The notes under the pieces: model-generated
The model's input: the letters and a program-made list of their open reading frames with translations, nothing else
What the model was told of the DNA's origin: nothing
Databases searched by the model: none
Made by a program: the position numbers and the translations under genes
Origin: Pseudomonas sp. UBA1879
Lineage (GTDB): Bacteria > Pseudomonadota > Gammaproteobacteria > Pseudomonadales > Pseudomonadaceae
DNA length: 64,000 nucleotides
Direction: 5' to 3'
Assembly: GCF_002338065.1 (NCBI RefSeq)
Contig: NZ_DDHJ01000001.1
Span: 186,001-250,000, forward strand
Shown here: positions 1 through 8,590 of the stretch, piece after piece
Layout of the letters: each line of letters begins with the position of its first letter
Position numbering within the stretch: position 1 is the first letter of the stretch

Positions 1-62
1 CCGCCAGCCTTCGGCTGCTCAACCCCCATCCGAGTCCATGTCGTTTCAGGCGATAGAAGTCC

Positions 63-629
63 ATGTCCGAATCCTTCGAAGTCCCCAGCCCTCACGAGCA
101 TCATGTCGAGCACGCGCACATCACGGGGGATCGGTTTGCCGGGAGGATCGCGGTCATGACGGCGATCATGGCGACGGTCGGTGCGCTGTTGAGTTATCAG
201 GCCGGTTCGAGCGAAAGCGAAGCGGCCATGGACAAGAACAACGCGGCGATCAAGAAAACCGAGGCGTCGAATCAGTGGAATTACTACCAGGCCAAGTCCA
301 GTCGCGAAAATCTTGCGGATCTGGCCAGTCACATGCCGGGTATGGACACGGCGCATTACGTGGCTGAGGTGCAGCGCTATAAAGCCGATAAAGAGGCGGC
401 GAGAACCAAGGCCGAGGCATTGGAAGCGCAAGCCGAAGCGTGGGACGAAAAATCCGAGCGCCTGTTGCATTCCCACCATCGCTGGGCGCAGGCGATGATG
501 GCGATTCAGATGGCCATTTCCCTTGCCGCGATCACCTTGCTCACACGCAAAGAGTGGCTTCAGAAAACCGCGTACGGCGCAGGTGGCGTCAGTGTCTTGC
601 TCGGCGTGATGGCGTGGCTGCATCTCTGA
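63..629 (+). CDS. DUF4337 family membrane protein
   Basis: This 188-residue protein fits the DUF4337 family, whose function is unknown. A polar, His-rich N-terminus is followed by a hydrophobic segment at about residues 28-48. A long charged Ala/Lys/Glu-rich helical region (about 50-135) looks like a coiled coil. Two more hydrophobic segments follow at about 141-162 and 170-188. The layout suggests an inner-membrane protein with a soluble helical domain between the membrane spans. The ATG at 63 is the first start in this frame that gives a full-length family member, and no strong ribosome-binding site precedes it. It stands alone, converging on the next gene across a shared hairpin. Confidence 0.75.
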   Translation: MSESFEVPSPHEHHVEHAHITGDRFAGRIAVMTAIMATVGALLSYQAGSSESEAAMDKNNAAIKKTEASNQWNYYQAKSSRENLADLASHMPGMDTAHYVAEVQRYKADKEAARTKAEALEAQAEAWDEKSERLLHSHHRWAQAMMAIQMAISLAAITLLTRKEWLQKTAYGAGGVSVLLGVMAWLHL

Positions 630-643
630 ACGCAGCCTTTGAA

Positions 644-676
644 AAAGCCCCGGCACTTCGCAGTGTCGGGGCGTTT
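644..676. terminator. Bidirectional intrinsic terminator
   Basis: An 11-bp G+C-rich stem (GCCCCGGCACT / AGTGTCGGGGC) with a TTCG-type loop is flanked by an A-run on the left and a T-run on the right. It lies between two convergent genes, so it can serve both strands. Confidence 0.8.
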
Positions 677-699
677 TGCTGCTTGCTGAACGAGGTCGA

Positions 700-1389
700 T
701 CACAACGCGCCAAACACCTTCTTCGCCAGGCTGGTCGCCGCTGCGGCCGGGTTGGCGCGGATGCTCTCTTCCTGCTTGGCGATCATTTCGAAGAGGCCGT
801 CGAGGGCTTTTTCGGTCACGTAGCCTTCAACGTTGGAATCCTTGGCATCCAACACGCCCAGGCTCGCTGCCTTGCCCGCGAAGGCGTTGTAGCGCTGCGC
901 CAGACCCACTTTGTCGGTCGCCTGCTTGACGATGGGCAGGAACTTGGCGCGGATCTGCTCGCGGCTGGATGTGTTCAGGTACTGAGTGGCTGAATCCTTG
1001 CCGCCGGTCAGGACACCCTTGGCATCCGCCACGCTCATCTTCTTCACGGCATCTACCAGAATCGCCTGGGCCTGCGGTACGGCGGCTTCAGCGGCCTGGT
1101 TCATGCTGGTTTCCAGCTGATCCACTTGCGTCCCCATGCCCAGCAGCTTCATCTTGCTCGCCACTTTGCCCAGCTTGCCCGGCAGCTCGATGCGCACGTC
1201 CTTGTTATTGCTGAACCCGCCCGGCACCCCCAGTTGCTTGACGGCAATCTGCGCGCCTTGAGTCAGGGCGTCCTTGAGGCCACCGGTCGCGTCCGATTGC
1301 GAAAGGTCACCCAGCGACAGCGCAAAGGCATTGGCCGAGAGCAACAACCCGGCAAACAGGCCAGTGAACGAGAGAGAGCGAAGCAGCAT
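700..1389 (-). CDS. DUF4197 domain-containing exported protein
   Basis: This 229-residue protein matches the DUF4197 family of unknown function. The N-terminus (MLLRSLSFTGLFAGLLL then SANAFA) is a typical signal peptide with cleavage expected after about residue 22, so the mature protein is likely periplasmic. The rest is Ala/Lys-rich and predicted helical. The ATG at 1389 is preferred over an upstream in-frame codon at 1428 because AGGACC lies about 9 bases before it and it places the signal peptide at the N-terminus. The gene follows the YbaY-like lipoprotein gene on the same strand after 45 bases, so the two are probably co-transcribed. Confidence 0.8.
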   Translation of the reverse strand: MLLRSLSFTGLFAGLLLSANAFALSLGDLSQSDATGGLKDALTQGAQIAVKQLGVPGGFSNNKDVRIELPGKLGKVASKMKLLGMGTQVDQLETSMNQAAEAAVPQAQAILVDAVKKMSVADAKGVLTGGKDSATQYLNTSSREQIRAKFLPIVKQATDKVGLAQRYNAFAGKAASLGVLDAKDSNVEGYVTEKALDGLFEMIAKQEESIRANPAAAATSLAKKVFGAL

Positions 1390-1434
1390 GGGTAAGGTCC
1401 TATTGCGAGGTGAAGAAAATCGGGTCAAGGCCGC

Positions 1435-1836
1435 TTAGTTCGCCGGGTTCACACGAATCTTGACCCGTGGTTTATCTTCCAGCGTCAGGTCCACGGTGTA
1501 GCGTTCGGTGCTGATCAGTAACAGCTTGCCATCGACTTCAATGCGCGCGCTGACGGCATAGGTGTGGCCCGGTTTGACCTGCTGCTGATCGTAGGTCAGA
1601 TGAAAGGGTAACGGTACCTGGCCTTTGATCGGGCCGCTTTCGCTGGCCAATGTCTGCGCGGGGGCATCCGCCAGAGAGACATCTTGCAGCGTGACTTTCA
1701 ATGTTGCAGTCGGCGGCAGGGCCATGCGTTGCAGGTAAAACACTTCGCCGTCCAGCGTGCCTTTCATGTTGTCCGGCGCATGACCGGCGCAGGCGGCCAG
1801 GACGGTGGTGGCCAAGGCCAGGATCAGACGTTTCAT
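1435..1836 (-). CDS. YbaY family lipoprotein
   Basis: This is a small lipoprotein of 133 residues. The N-terminus MKRLILALATTVLAAC carries a lipobox (LAAC) with the lipidated Cys at residue 16. The mature part is a beta-rich domain like the YbaY family (PF09619): a GxVFYLQR-like strand, then LPFHLTYD and YAVSARIEVDGKLL. The family is poorly characterised and is linked to the envelope. An upstream in-frame ATG at 1851 is possible, but GGAGA sits at the right distance from the ATG at 1836 and the earlier codon lacks a ribosome-binding site. It lies between plsB (64-base gap) and the DUF4197 gene on one strand. Confidence 0.78.
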   Translation of the reverse strand: MKRLILALATTVLAACAGHAPDNMKGTLDGEVFYLQRMALPPTATLKVTLQDVSLADAPAQTLASESGPIKGQVPLPFHLTYDQQQVKPGHTYAVSARIEVDGKLLLISTERYTVDLTLEDKPRVKIRVNPAN

Positions 1837-1899
1837 CAGGTGCTTCTCCATGTCACAAAGGGGGCGTGCCCGCAGATGCCGATCAACGAGCGCAGGGGC

Positions 1900-4392
1900 T
1901 CAGACACTTGGGCCTGCGTCTAAGACCTCTTCATCGCGGTGCAGTGCCACTTGGCGAATCGACAATCGGATTTCCGCCGGCAACACCCGCTTGGCGGCCC
2001 CTTCGGCCAACTCGCCCAACAGCTCGTGATAACCCAACTTGCCGTTCTCGTCCTGGCGCAGCACGCCCTCGTCCAGCAATGTCTGAATGAAATGGCGGAA
2101 CAGGCTTTTGTCGAAGAATTCCGGGGCGTTCAGGCCATGCAAAATCGACAGACGCTGGGCCATGATCGTACACAGGTCTTCCAATTCTTCAGCGGTCAAG
2201 GTGCGTTGGCCATTGTTCAGCAGCAGCGCGATGGCCATATAGAAGCGTTGCAGCGTTTGGGCAATAGCGCGGGACAGCAGCGTCAGTAGCACGAAACTTC
2301 GAGAGCTCGGGGCAGGGCGCAGGTAAACGTCGTTCTCGAATCGCAACAGCCCTTGCTCGACGAACGCCGCCAGCCATTGATCGATGACGCCGTCCAGGTC
2401 GTCCAGTGACCAACGGATGAACAGCTCCGATTGCAAGTACGGATACAGCGCGCGGGTGTAGCGCAACACCTGCTCGCGGGTCATGCGCGACGAACTCTGG
2501 AAGAAGCTCGCGAGCAACCCTGGCAGCGCGAAAATGTGCAGCACGTTGTTGCGGTAATAGGTCATCAGCACTGCGTTCTGCTCGTCCAGATACAGAATTT
2601 TGCCGAGCCTGTCGCTCTGTTCGGACAGCAGGTCCATGCCTTTGACGTGGGCGATCAACGCTGCGCCATCGCCCTCCGGCAGCGTGGTGTGGGGCGAGTA
2701 GGGCACGTTGCGCAACAGGGTCAGGTAGAGGTCAAGCACTCGCGCCAGCGCGCGATCGTCCAGCGCGTGCTTGTTAGTCGAGAGCAGTGCCAGTGCCACC
2801 AGATTGACCGGGTTGATCGCCGCCGCTTCGTTCAAATGACGCGCGACCCGTTCGCCCAAGCGATGGGTCGTTTGATTGAGCCACGCGGGTTTGTACACAG
2901 GGCCTAATGCCTGGGCGCGCCAGTCGGGTTGTTCGTGATTGAGAAAGTCTTCCAGCTTGATCGGCTCGCCGAAGTTCACCGACACCTGCCCGAATTTTTG
3001 CTTGAGCGCGCCAATGACTTTGAAGATGTCGAAAATCGACTCTTTCTTCTTCGCTGCCCCGCGCAATTCGCCGAGGTACGTGCGGCCCTCCAGCACGCGC
3101 TCGTAGCCGATGTAGACCGGCACGAACACGATGGGCGTGCGGGAGTTGCGCAGGTAGCTGCGCAGGGTGATGGCGAGCATGCCGGTCTTGGGTTGCAGCA
3201 TGCGCCCGGTGCGCGAGCGGCCGCCCTCGACGAAGTATTCGACCGGAAACCCCTTGGTGAAGAGGGTGTGCAGGTACTCGTTGAACACGGCGGTGTACAA
3301 CGGATTACCTTTGAACGTACGGCGCATGAAGAAAGCGCCGCCCCGTCGCAGAAGGCCGCCAATCACCGGCATGTTGAGGTTGATGCCCGCCGCGATATGT
3401 GGGGGCGTCAGGCCGTTGCGGAACAGCAGATAGGACAGCAGCAAGTAGTCGATGTGGCTGCGATGACAGGGCACGTAAATGATCTCGTTGCCCTGCGCGA
3501 CGTTCTGCACGCCTTCGATATGGCTGACTTTGATGCCGTCGTAGATCTTGTTCCAGAACCAGCTCAGCACCACTTCCAGAAAACGGATCGCGGTGTAGGT
3601 GTAATCCGAGGCGATTTCGTTGCCGTAATGCAGGGCTTTTTCCCGTGCCTTGGCTTCGGAAATTTTCTCGCGTGCGGCTTCGTCGAGGATCGCCTGTTTC
3701 ACGAGCGGGTCGTTGATCAGGCCTTTGACCAGGTTGCGTCGGTGAGAAATATCAGGGCCGATGACCGCTGCCTTCAGGTTGCGGAAATGCACCCGCAACA
3801 GACGTTGGCCCATGCGCACGGTGCGCTCGTAGCCCTTGTTTTCATCCACCAGGTCGCGCACGTGGATCGGCGCAGAAAACTGCACGCGGGTTTTGCGACC
3901 CAGAATCAGGATAGTGATGAGCTTGCGCAGGCGTCCTGTCACGGCCCAACTGTCGGCGAACAGCAGCTTCCACGGGCTGTCTTCCTTGTCCGGCGATTGC
4001 CCCCAAAACACACTGACCGGGATGATTTGCGCGTCTTCGGTGGCGTTCTGCGTGACCGCACCGACCAGCCGTTCCAGCGTCGGCGGCGCGCCACGTTTGT
4101 CCTGGCGCCCCAGCCAATCCGGCTCCGGCGTCAGATAAAAGAAGGCCGCAGGTTCGGTCAGATTGCCGACCACCACCGGCAGCACGGGGCGCGGCAGACC
4201 GGCCTTGCGACACTCGGTGTCAAGCACTGCCAGATCGGTCATCGACGGGCTTTGCAGCGCGTAAAAGACCGGGCGGCTGCGGTCGAGATTGAGGGTGAAA
4301 GACGACTGATTGATCGTCTCGGAACGCACCCACACATACAGCAGGCGACGCAGGGTGCCAAAGACGAGACGGCGAAAAGGGGAGCGGGTCAT
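1900..4392 (-). CDS. plsB: Glycerol-3-phosphate 1-O-acyltransferase PlsB
   Basis: PlsB transfers an acyl chain to sn-glycerol-3-phosphate, the first step of phospholipid synthesis, at the inner membrane. The predicted protein has 830 residues, near the usual 800-835. The acyltransferase HxxxxD box is visible as CHRSHID (H310, D315). It is followed by GGAFFMRR, the glycerophosphate-binding EYFVEGGRSRTG and the PVYIGYERV block, which are the four conserved motifs in order. The open frame extends to 4509, but the ATG at 4392 (MTRSPFRRLVF) starts the family-typical N-terminus. The gene is preceded by a large REPIN tandem array, so its promoter must lie in or just below that array. Confidence 0.95.
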   Translation of the reverse strand: MTRSPFRRLVFGTLRRLLYVWVRSETINQSSFTLNLDRSRPVFYALQSPSMTDLAVLDTECRKAGLPRPVLPVVVGNLTEPAAFFYLTPEPDWLGRQDKRGAPPTLERLVGAVTQNATEDAQIIPVSVFWGQSPDKEDSPWKLLFADSWAVTGRLRKLITILILGRKTRVQFSAPIHVRDLVDENKGYERTVRMGQRLLRVHFRNLKAAVIGPDISHRRNLVKGLINDPLVKQAILDEAAREKISEAKAREKALHYGNEIASDYTYTAIRFLEVVLSWFWNKIYDGIKVSHIEGVQNVAQGNEIIYVPCHRSHIDYLLLSYLLFRNGLTPPHIAAGINLNMPVIGGLLRRGGAFFMRRTFKGNPLYTAVFNEYLHTLFTKGFPVEYFVEGGRSRTGRMLQPKTGMLAITLRSYLRNSRTPIVFVPVYIGYERVLEGRTYLGELRGAAKKKESIFDIFKVIGALKQKFGQVSVNFGEPIKLEDFLNHEQPDWRAQALGPVYKPAWLNQTTHRLGERVARHLNEAAAINPVNLVALALLSTNKHALDDRALARVLDLYLTLLRNVPYSPHTTLPEGDGAALIAHVKGMDLLSEQSDRLGKILYLDEQNAVLMTYYRNNVLHIFALPGLLASFFQSSSRMTREQVLRYTRALYPYLQSELFIRWSLDDLDGVIDQWLAAFVEQGLLRFENDVYLRPAPSSRSFVLLTLLSRAIAQTLQRFYMAIALLLNNGQRTLTAEELEDLCTIMAQRLSILHGLNAPEFFDKSLFRHFIQTLLDEGVLRQDENGKLGYHELLGELAEGAAKRVLPAEIRLSIRQVALHRDEEVLDAGPSV

Positions 4393-4488
4393 ACGAATTC
4401 TGCACAGAGGGGCCAGGCCCACGAAGCGGTCAGTTTGCCGGATATGACGGGGATGGGCAAAGCAGGGGGGCTTTCCCGCTCGCGTTGA

Positions 4489-5824
4489 TAGTGATCTGCG
4501 TCTACACATCCTTGGCTGAGCGCAGGCATTTTTGGTTTTTCCATACGCCGATCTGTTTTTGATTCTGGCCGAAGGCTGTGGAAGCCGGCTTGCTGGCGAA
4601 AGCGGGGGGCCGCCAACATTAATTTTTCTGTCCCGCCCTCATTCGCCAGCAAGCCGGCTCCCACAGGGATCTCAGGAGGCCGACCGAACGCGTTTTGGGC
4701 GTTACGCGTAGATGTTGATCTGGGTCTACGCAGCGAGGGTTGAGCGCAGGCAGTTTTGGTTTTTCCATACGCCGATCTGTTTTGATTCTGGCCGAAGGCC
4801 GTGGGAGCCGGCTTGCTGGCGAAAGCGGAGGCCCGCCAACATTGATATTTCTGTACCCCCTCATTCGCCAGCAAGCCGGCTCCCACAGGGATCTCAGGAG
4901 GCCGACCGAACGCGTTTTGGGCGTTACGCATAGATGTTGATTTGGGTCTACACAGCATGGGTTGAGCGCAGGCAGTTTTGGTTTTTCCATACGCCGATCT
5001 GTTTTTGATTCTGGCCGAAGGCCGTGGGAGCCGGCTTGCTGGCGAAAGCGGGGGCCCGCCAACATTGATATTTCCGTCCCCCCGCATTCGCCAGCAAGCC
5101 GGCTCCCACAGGGATCTCAGGAGGCCGACCGAACGTTTTGGGCGTTACGCGTAGATGTTGATCTGGGTCTACGCAGCGAGGGTTGAGCGCAGGCAGTTTT
5201 GGTTTTTCCATACGCCGATCTGTTTTTGATTCTGGCCGAAGGCCGTGGGAGCCGGCTTGCTGGCGAAAGCGGGGGCCCGCCAACATTGATATTTCTTTCC
5301 CCCCCGCATTCGCCAGCAAGCCGGCTCCCATAGGGACCTCAGGAGGTCGACCGAACGCGTTTTGGGCGTTACGCGTAGATGTTGATCTGGGTCTACACAG
5401 CATGGGTTGAGCGCAGGCAGTTTTGGTTTTTCCATACGCCGATCTGTTTTTGATTCTGGCCGAAGGCTGTGGGAGCCGGCTTGCTGGCGAAAGCGGGGGG
5501 GCGCCAACATTGATATTTCTGTACCCCCGCATTCGCCAGCAAGCCGGCTCCCACAGGGATTTCAGGAGGCCGACCGAACACGTTTTGGGCGTTACGCATA
5601 GATGTTGATTTGGGTCTACACAGCATGGGTTGAGCGCAGGCAGTTTTGGTTTTTCCATACGCCGATCTGTTTTGATTCTGGCCGAAGGCCGTGGGAGCCG
5701 GCTTGCTGGCGAAAGCGGGGGGCCCGCCAACATTGATATTTCTGTCCCCCCCCCCATTCGCCAGCAACCCGGCTGGCTCCACAGGGATCTCAGGAGGCCG
5801 ACCGAACGCGTTTTGGGCGTTACG
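4489..5824. repeat. Six-copy tandem array of about 222-bp REPIN-containing units
   Basis: Six near-identical units are joined head to tail. The landmark TGAGCGCAGG recurs near 4516, 4740, 4962, 5183, 5407 and 5630, giving periods of 224, 222, 221, 224 and 223. Each unit holds a pair of inverted REP palindromes (GGAGCCGGCTTGCTGGCGAA and its reverse complement) around a 35-45 base loop, that is, a REPIN. A conserved stretch of about 130 bases without palindromes completes the unit. The first unit is degenerate at its left edge. The last ends at 5824, inside the stop region of the neighbouring gene. Long minus-strand open frames through the array are by-products of the repeat. It separates plsB from the 125-residue orphan gene. 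Confidence 0.95.
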
Positions 5825-6197
5825 CCGTTCGCCAGGTGATTTCTTCTTCCCCATCAGCACTGATGCGAATCCAGCGATCGGCGTCTTCGTCGCTCTCTTC
5901 CTCGACCCACGTGCCCGGTGCGCAGCGCACCTCGACGTTCAGGGCCGCGAAGGCAGCGCGGGCGCAGGCGATGTCGTCGTCCCACGGGGTTTTGTCGCTG
6001 TCCAGACACAGGCTGTTCCACTTTCCTACGGCCTTGGGAATCCACGTGACCGGAATATCGCCGGCGGTGCATTTCCAGGTCTGGCCTTTTTGCACCCACT
6101 CGCTGCATGGGCCAATGTCAGCGGACAGCCAGGTGGTGATGGCCTTGTGATCAACGTCAGCGTCTTTCAGGTATATCTCGATATCGGGTTGGCGCAT
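5820..6197 (-). CDS. Hypothetical acidic, Trp-rich protein
   Basis: I do not recognise this 125-residue protein. It starts MRQPDIEIYLKDADVD and is rich in Trp, Asp and Glu, with four Cys residues. No signal peptide or membrane segment is visible, so it is probably cytosolic. The N-terminal half (residues 1-60) reads like a compact alpha/beta domain, and the C-terminus is strongly acidic (EEESDEDADRW). Its last codon and TAA stop lie within sequence shared with the repeat units of the adjacent array, so the present C-terminus may have been shaped by repeat growth. It stands 66 bases upstream of the 3' end of rlmA on the same strand. Confidence 0.65.
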   Translation of the reverse strand: MRQPDIEIYLKDADVDHKAITTWLSADIGPCSEWVQKGQTWKCTAGDIPVTWIPKAVGKWNSLCLDSDKTPWDDDIACARAAFAALNVEVRCAPGTWVEEESDEDADRWIRISADGEEEITWRTA

Positions 6198-6263
6198 GGA
6201 TGCCTCGGGGTTGTTCTGGAAAATCCATTCGCGGATTCACTGGGTAGGGTCTTCGCGCAGCCG

Positions 6264-7073
6264 TCACTGCAACACGAAATAATCGTAGCGCATCGACACG
6301 GTCACCTCGAACGGCTCCGGCTGATCGATCACGTTGGTCCGGCGTTCGGCACTGGCGCGCCAGCCGTGGGGCGTCATGGCCAGCAAATTGGCTCTGGCCT
6401 GCCCGTCCGCCAGCGTCAGCGTGAAGCGCAATGTCTCGCTGTGCTGTAGGACCATGCCTTCGGGGACCAAGGCCAGATGCTTGTCATCAGCGTAATCGCG
6501 AACCTCGTCGTACAGCCGCTGACGCAATTCCATCAGGTGTTCGTTGGTCGGTCCTACGCGCATCAGGCCTCCGCCCGGCGACAACAGGCGCTTGGCCTCG
6601 TCCCAATCCAGCGGGCTGAAGACACTGGCGATGAACTGAACGCTGGCGTCTGGCAATGGCACGCGCGCCATGCTGGCGATCAACCAGGTCAGCTTCGGAT
6701 CACGCTTGCAGGCGCGCTTGACGGCTTCGCGCGAGATGTCCAGCGCATAGCCATCCGAATCAGGCAGGGCAGCCGCGATTTGCGCGGTGTAATAGCCCTC
6801 GCCGCAGCCAATGTCGAGCCAATGCGCAGGGGCGCGTTCGGCGGCCAGTTCAGCCAGACGCTTCGCCACCGGGGCGTAATGCCCGGCGTTGAGGAAGTCC
6901 CGTCGCGCCTCGACCATCACCTGGTTGTCGCCAGGATCACGGCTGTTCTTGTGCTGCACCGGCAGCAGGTTCAGATACCCCTGACGTGCGCGGTCGAAGC
7001 GATGGCCAACGGGGCACACCACGCCATTGTCCGCAGCGTTGAGCGGGGCAGAGCAGATCGGGCAGGTCAGCAT
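6264..7073 (-). CDS. rlmA: 23S rRNA (guanine-N1)-methyltransferase RlmA-like
   Basis: This is a SAM-dependent methyltransferase of 269 residues resembling RlmA, which methylates G745 of 23S rRNA in E. coli. A zinc-finger-like start (CPIC, then CPVGH) is followed by the linker RQGYLNLLPVQHKN, typical of the family. The SAM-binding motif I is WLDIGCGEGYY (about residues 90-100), and a Rossmann methyltransferase core follows. The open frame extends upstream to 7730, but that part is the shadow of dapE. The ATG at 7073 overlaps the dapE stop (TGATG), so the two are probably translationally coupled. Confidence 0.88.
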   Translation of the reverse strand: MLTCPICSAPLNAADNGVVCPVGHRFDRARQGYLNLLPVQHKNSRDPGDNQVMVEARRDFLNAGHYAPVAKRLAELAAERAPAHWLDIGCGEGYYTAQIAAALPDSDGYALDISREAVKRACKRDPKLTWLIASMARVPLPDASVQFIASVFSPLDWDEAKRLLSPGGGLMRVGPTNEHLMELRQRLYDEVRDYADDKHLALVPEGMVLQHSETLRFTLTLADGQARANLLAMTPHGWRASAERRTNVIDQPEPFEVTVSMRYDYFVLQ

Positions 7074-8224
7074 CAGGCGAGCAACTTGACCAGGGTTTGG
7101 TAGTAAATCTCGGTCAGCACATCGAGATCGCTGGCCAGAATACGCTCGTTGACCTGATGGATCGTCGCGTTCACCGGCCCCAGTTCGACCACTTGGGTGC
7201 CGAGGGTGGCGATGAAACGGCCATCCGAGGTGCCGCCGCTGGTGGACGCTTTGGTGTCGCGGCCGGTGACGCCCTTGATGCTGGACGAGACCGCATCGAG
7301 CAGCGCGCCTGGCTCGGTGAGGAACGGTAGCCCCGACAGGGCCCATTCCACGTGCCAGTCCAGCCCGTGCTTGTCGAGAATGTCGGCTACGCGCTTCTGC
7401 AGGCCTTCGACGGTCGACTCGGTGGAGAAACGAAAATTGAAGATGGCGGTGAGCTCGCCTGGCACCACATTGGTCGCGCCAGTGCCCGAGTTCAGGTTGG
7501 AAATCTGGAAGCTGGTGGGCGGGAAGAACGCGTTGCCCTCGTCCCAATGCTCGGCGGCCAGTTCTGCCAGCGCCGGGGCAGCCAGGTGAATCGGGTTCTT
7601 TGCCAGGTGCGGGTAAGCCACGTGGCCTTGAACGCCTTTGACCGTGAGGGTGGCGCCCAAGGAGCCGCGACGCCCGTTCTTGACCACATCGCCGACCAGG
7701 GTCGTGCTCGACGGTTCGCCGACGATGCACCAGTCCAGCCGCTCTTTACGCGCCGCCAGACGCTCGACGACGGCTTTGGTGCCGTGGTGAGCCGGGCCTT
7801 CTTCGTCGCTGGTAATCAGGTACGCGACTTTGCCTTTGTGGTTCGGGTAGTCAGCGACGAAACGCTCAGTCGCGATGATCATCGACGCCAGGCTGCCTTT
7901 CATGTCCGCGGCACCCCGACCGCAGAGCATGCCGTGCTCGTCGATCAGCGCGTCAAACGGGTCGTTCTGCCACGCTTTCACAGGGCCGGTCGGCACGACG
8001 TCGGTGTGACCGGCGAAGCACAATACGGGGCCTTCTTGCGTGCCATGGGTGGCCCAGAAATTGTCGACGTCTTCGATGCGCATCGGCTCCAGCGTGAAAC
8101 CGGCATCGCCCAGGCGTTTCATCATCACGGCTTGGCAATCGGCATCGAGCGGCGTGACCGATGGGCGACGGATCAGGTCGCAGGCGAGTTGCAGAGTGGG
8201 CGAAAGGTCGGCTGGGGCTGTCAT
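7073..8224 (-). CDS. dapE: Succinyl-diaminopimelate desuccinylase DapE
   Basis: DapE hydrolyses N-succinyl-L,L-diaminopimelate to succinate and L,L-diaminopimelate in the lysine and peptidoglycan precursor pathway. The 383-residue protein belongs to the M20 metallopeptidase family. Zinc and catalytic residues are visible: FAGHTDVVPTG (H73, D75), GRGAADMKG (D107), TSDEEGPA (E141, E142) and VGEPS (E170). The length is normal. It is the first gene of a minus-strand pair with rlmA. Two other genes of the same branch, dapD and dapC, lie nearby at 11.2 and 21.6 kb. Confidence 0.96.
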   Translation of the reverse strand: MTAPADLSPTLQLACDLIRRPSVTPLDADCQAVMMKRLGDAGFTLEPMRIEDVDNFWATHGTQEGPVLCFAGHTDVVPTGPVKAWQNDPFDALIDEHGMLCGRGAADMKGSLASMIIATERFVADYPNHKGKVAYLITSDEEGPAHHGTKAVVERLAARKERLDWCIVGEPSSTTLVGDVVKNGRRGSLGATLTVKGVQGHVAYPHLAKNPIHLAAPALAELAAEHWDEGNAFFPPTSFQISNLNSGTGATNVVPGELTAIFNFRFSTESTVEGLQKRVADILDKHGLDWHVEWALSGLPFLTEPGALLDAVSSSIKGVTGRDTKASTSGGTSDGRFIATLGTQVVELGPVNATIHQVNERILASDLDVLTEIYYQTLVKLLA

Positions 8225-8255
8225 GAAAGGTCCGCAGAAATGAATGTGTTAACCC

Positions 8256-8344
8256 TGTAGGAGCGCGCTTGCCCGCGATGACGGTCGGACCGTCAGCCGT
8301 GTAGAACCTGACACACCGATTTCGCGGCCAAGCCCGCTCCTACA
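8256..8344. repeat. REPIN in the dapE-tcdA gap
   Basis: The divergent gap 8225-8590 contains two inverted REP arms. TGTAGGAGCGCGCTTGCCCG begins at 8256, and its approximate reverse complement (GGCCAAGCCCGCTCCTACA) ends at 8344, with about 45 bases between them. The arm sequence differs from that in the array near plsB, so it is another REP class. The rest of the gap holds a likely tcdA promoter. Confidence 0.85.
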
Positions 8345-8534
8345 AAAAGGGGGGATATGTTAAAGCAAAACGGCGACCCGAAGGCCGCCGTTTAGTACAG
8401 CACTCAATTGTTTCAGGCCATGGCCGGTTCCGGCGACGTTGCCCTCACCGAATACCACGCGGTTCGCCAGCGGCCGCTTCTGGCGTTTCGTGGCACCAGA
8501 TATCGATTTCAGCCCCAACGCCCCTACCAAACAG

Positions 8535-8563
8535 CTGTCCCAATTTCACGCACAGCCTATAAT
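8535..8563 (+). promoter_or_regulatory. Probable sigma-70 promoter of tcdA
   Basis: A perfect TATAAT lies at 8558-8563, 28 bases before the tcdA start. The matching -35 region (about 8535-8540) is weak. The call rests on the -10 box and its position. Confidence 0.5.
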
Positions 8564-8590
8564 GCGCGCCGGTTTTTTGGGGTATTGGTC

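Noticed and set aside
2929..4488. 519-codon plus-strand frame opposite plsB.
   Set aside because: It lies wholly antisense to a clear PlsB; its His/Gln/Arg/Val-rich translation is typical of the reverse strand of high-G+C genes.
4489..5824. Array considered as a CRISPR locus.
   Set aside because: The unit is about 222 bp with conserved rather than variable spacers, contains REP palindromes, and there are no cas genes.
4389..5860. Several long minus-strand open frames through the tandem array (for example 4948-5757, 269 codons) with repeated peptide blocks.
   Set aside because: Unit lengths vary (221-224), so the frame shifts between units as in non-coding repeat DNA. The peptides are translations of REP palindromes, and no frame has a credible start or family.
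7074..7730. N-terminal extension of rlmA to 7730.
   Set aside because: It lies inside dapE in another frame. RlmA starts at 7073 with its zinc-finger motif.
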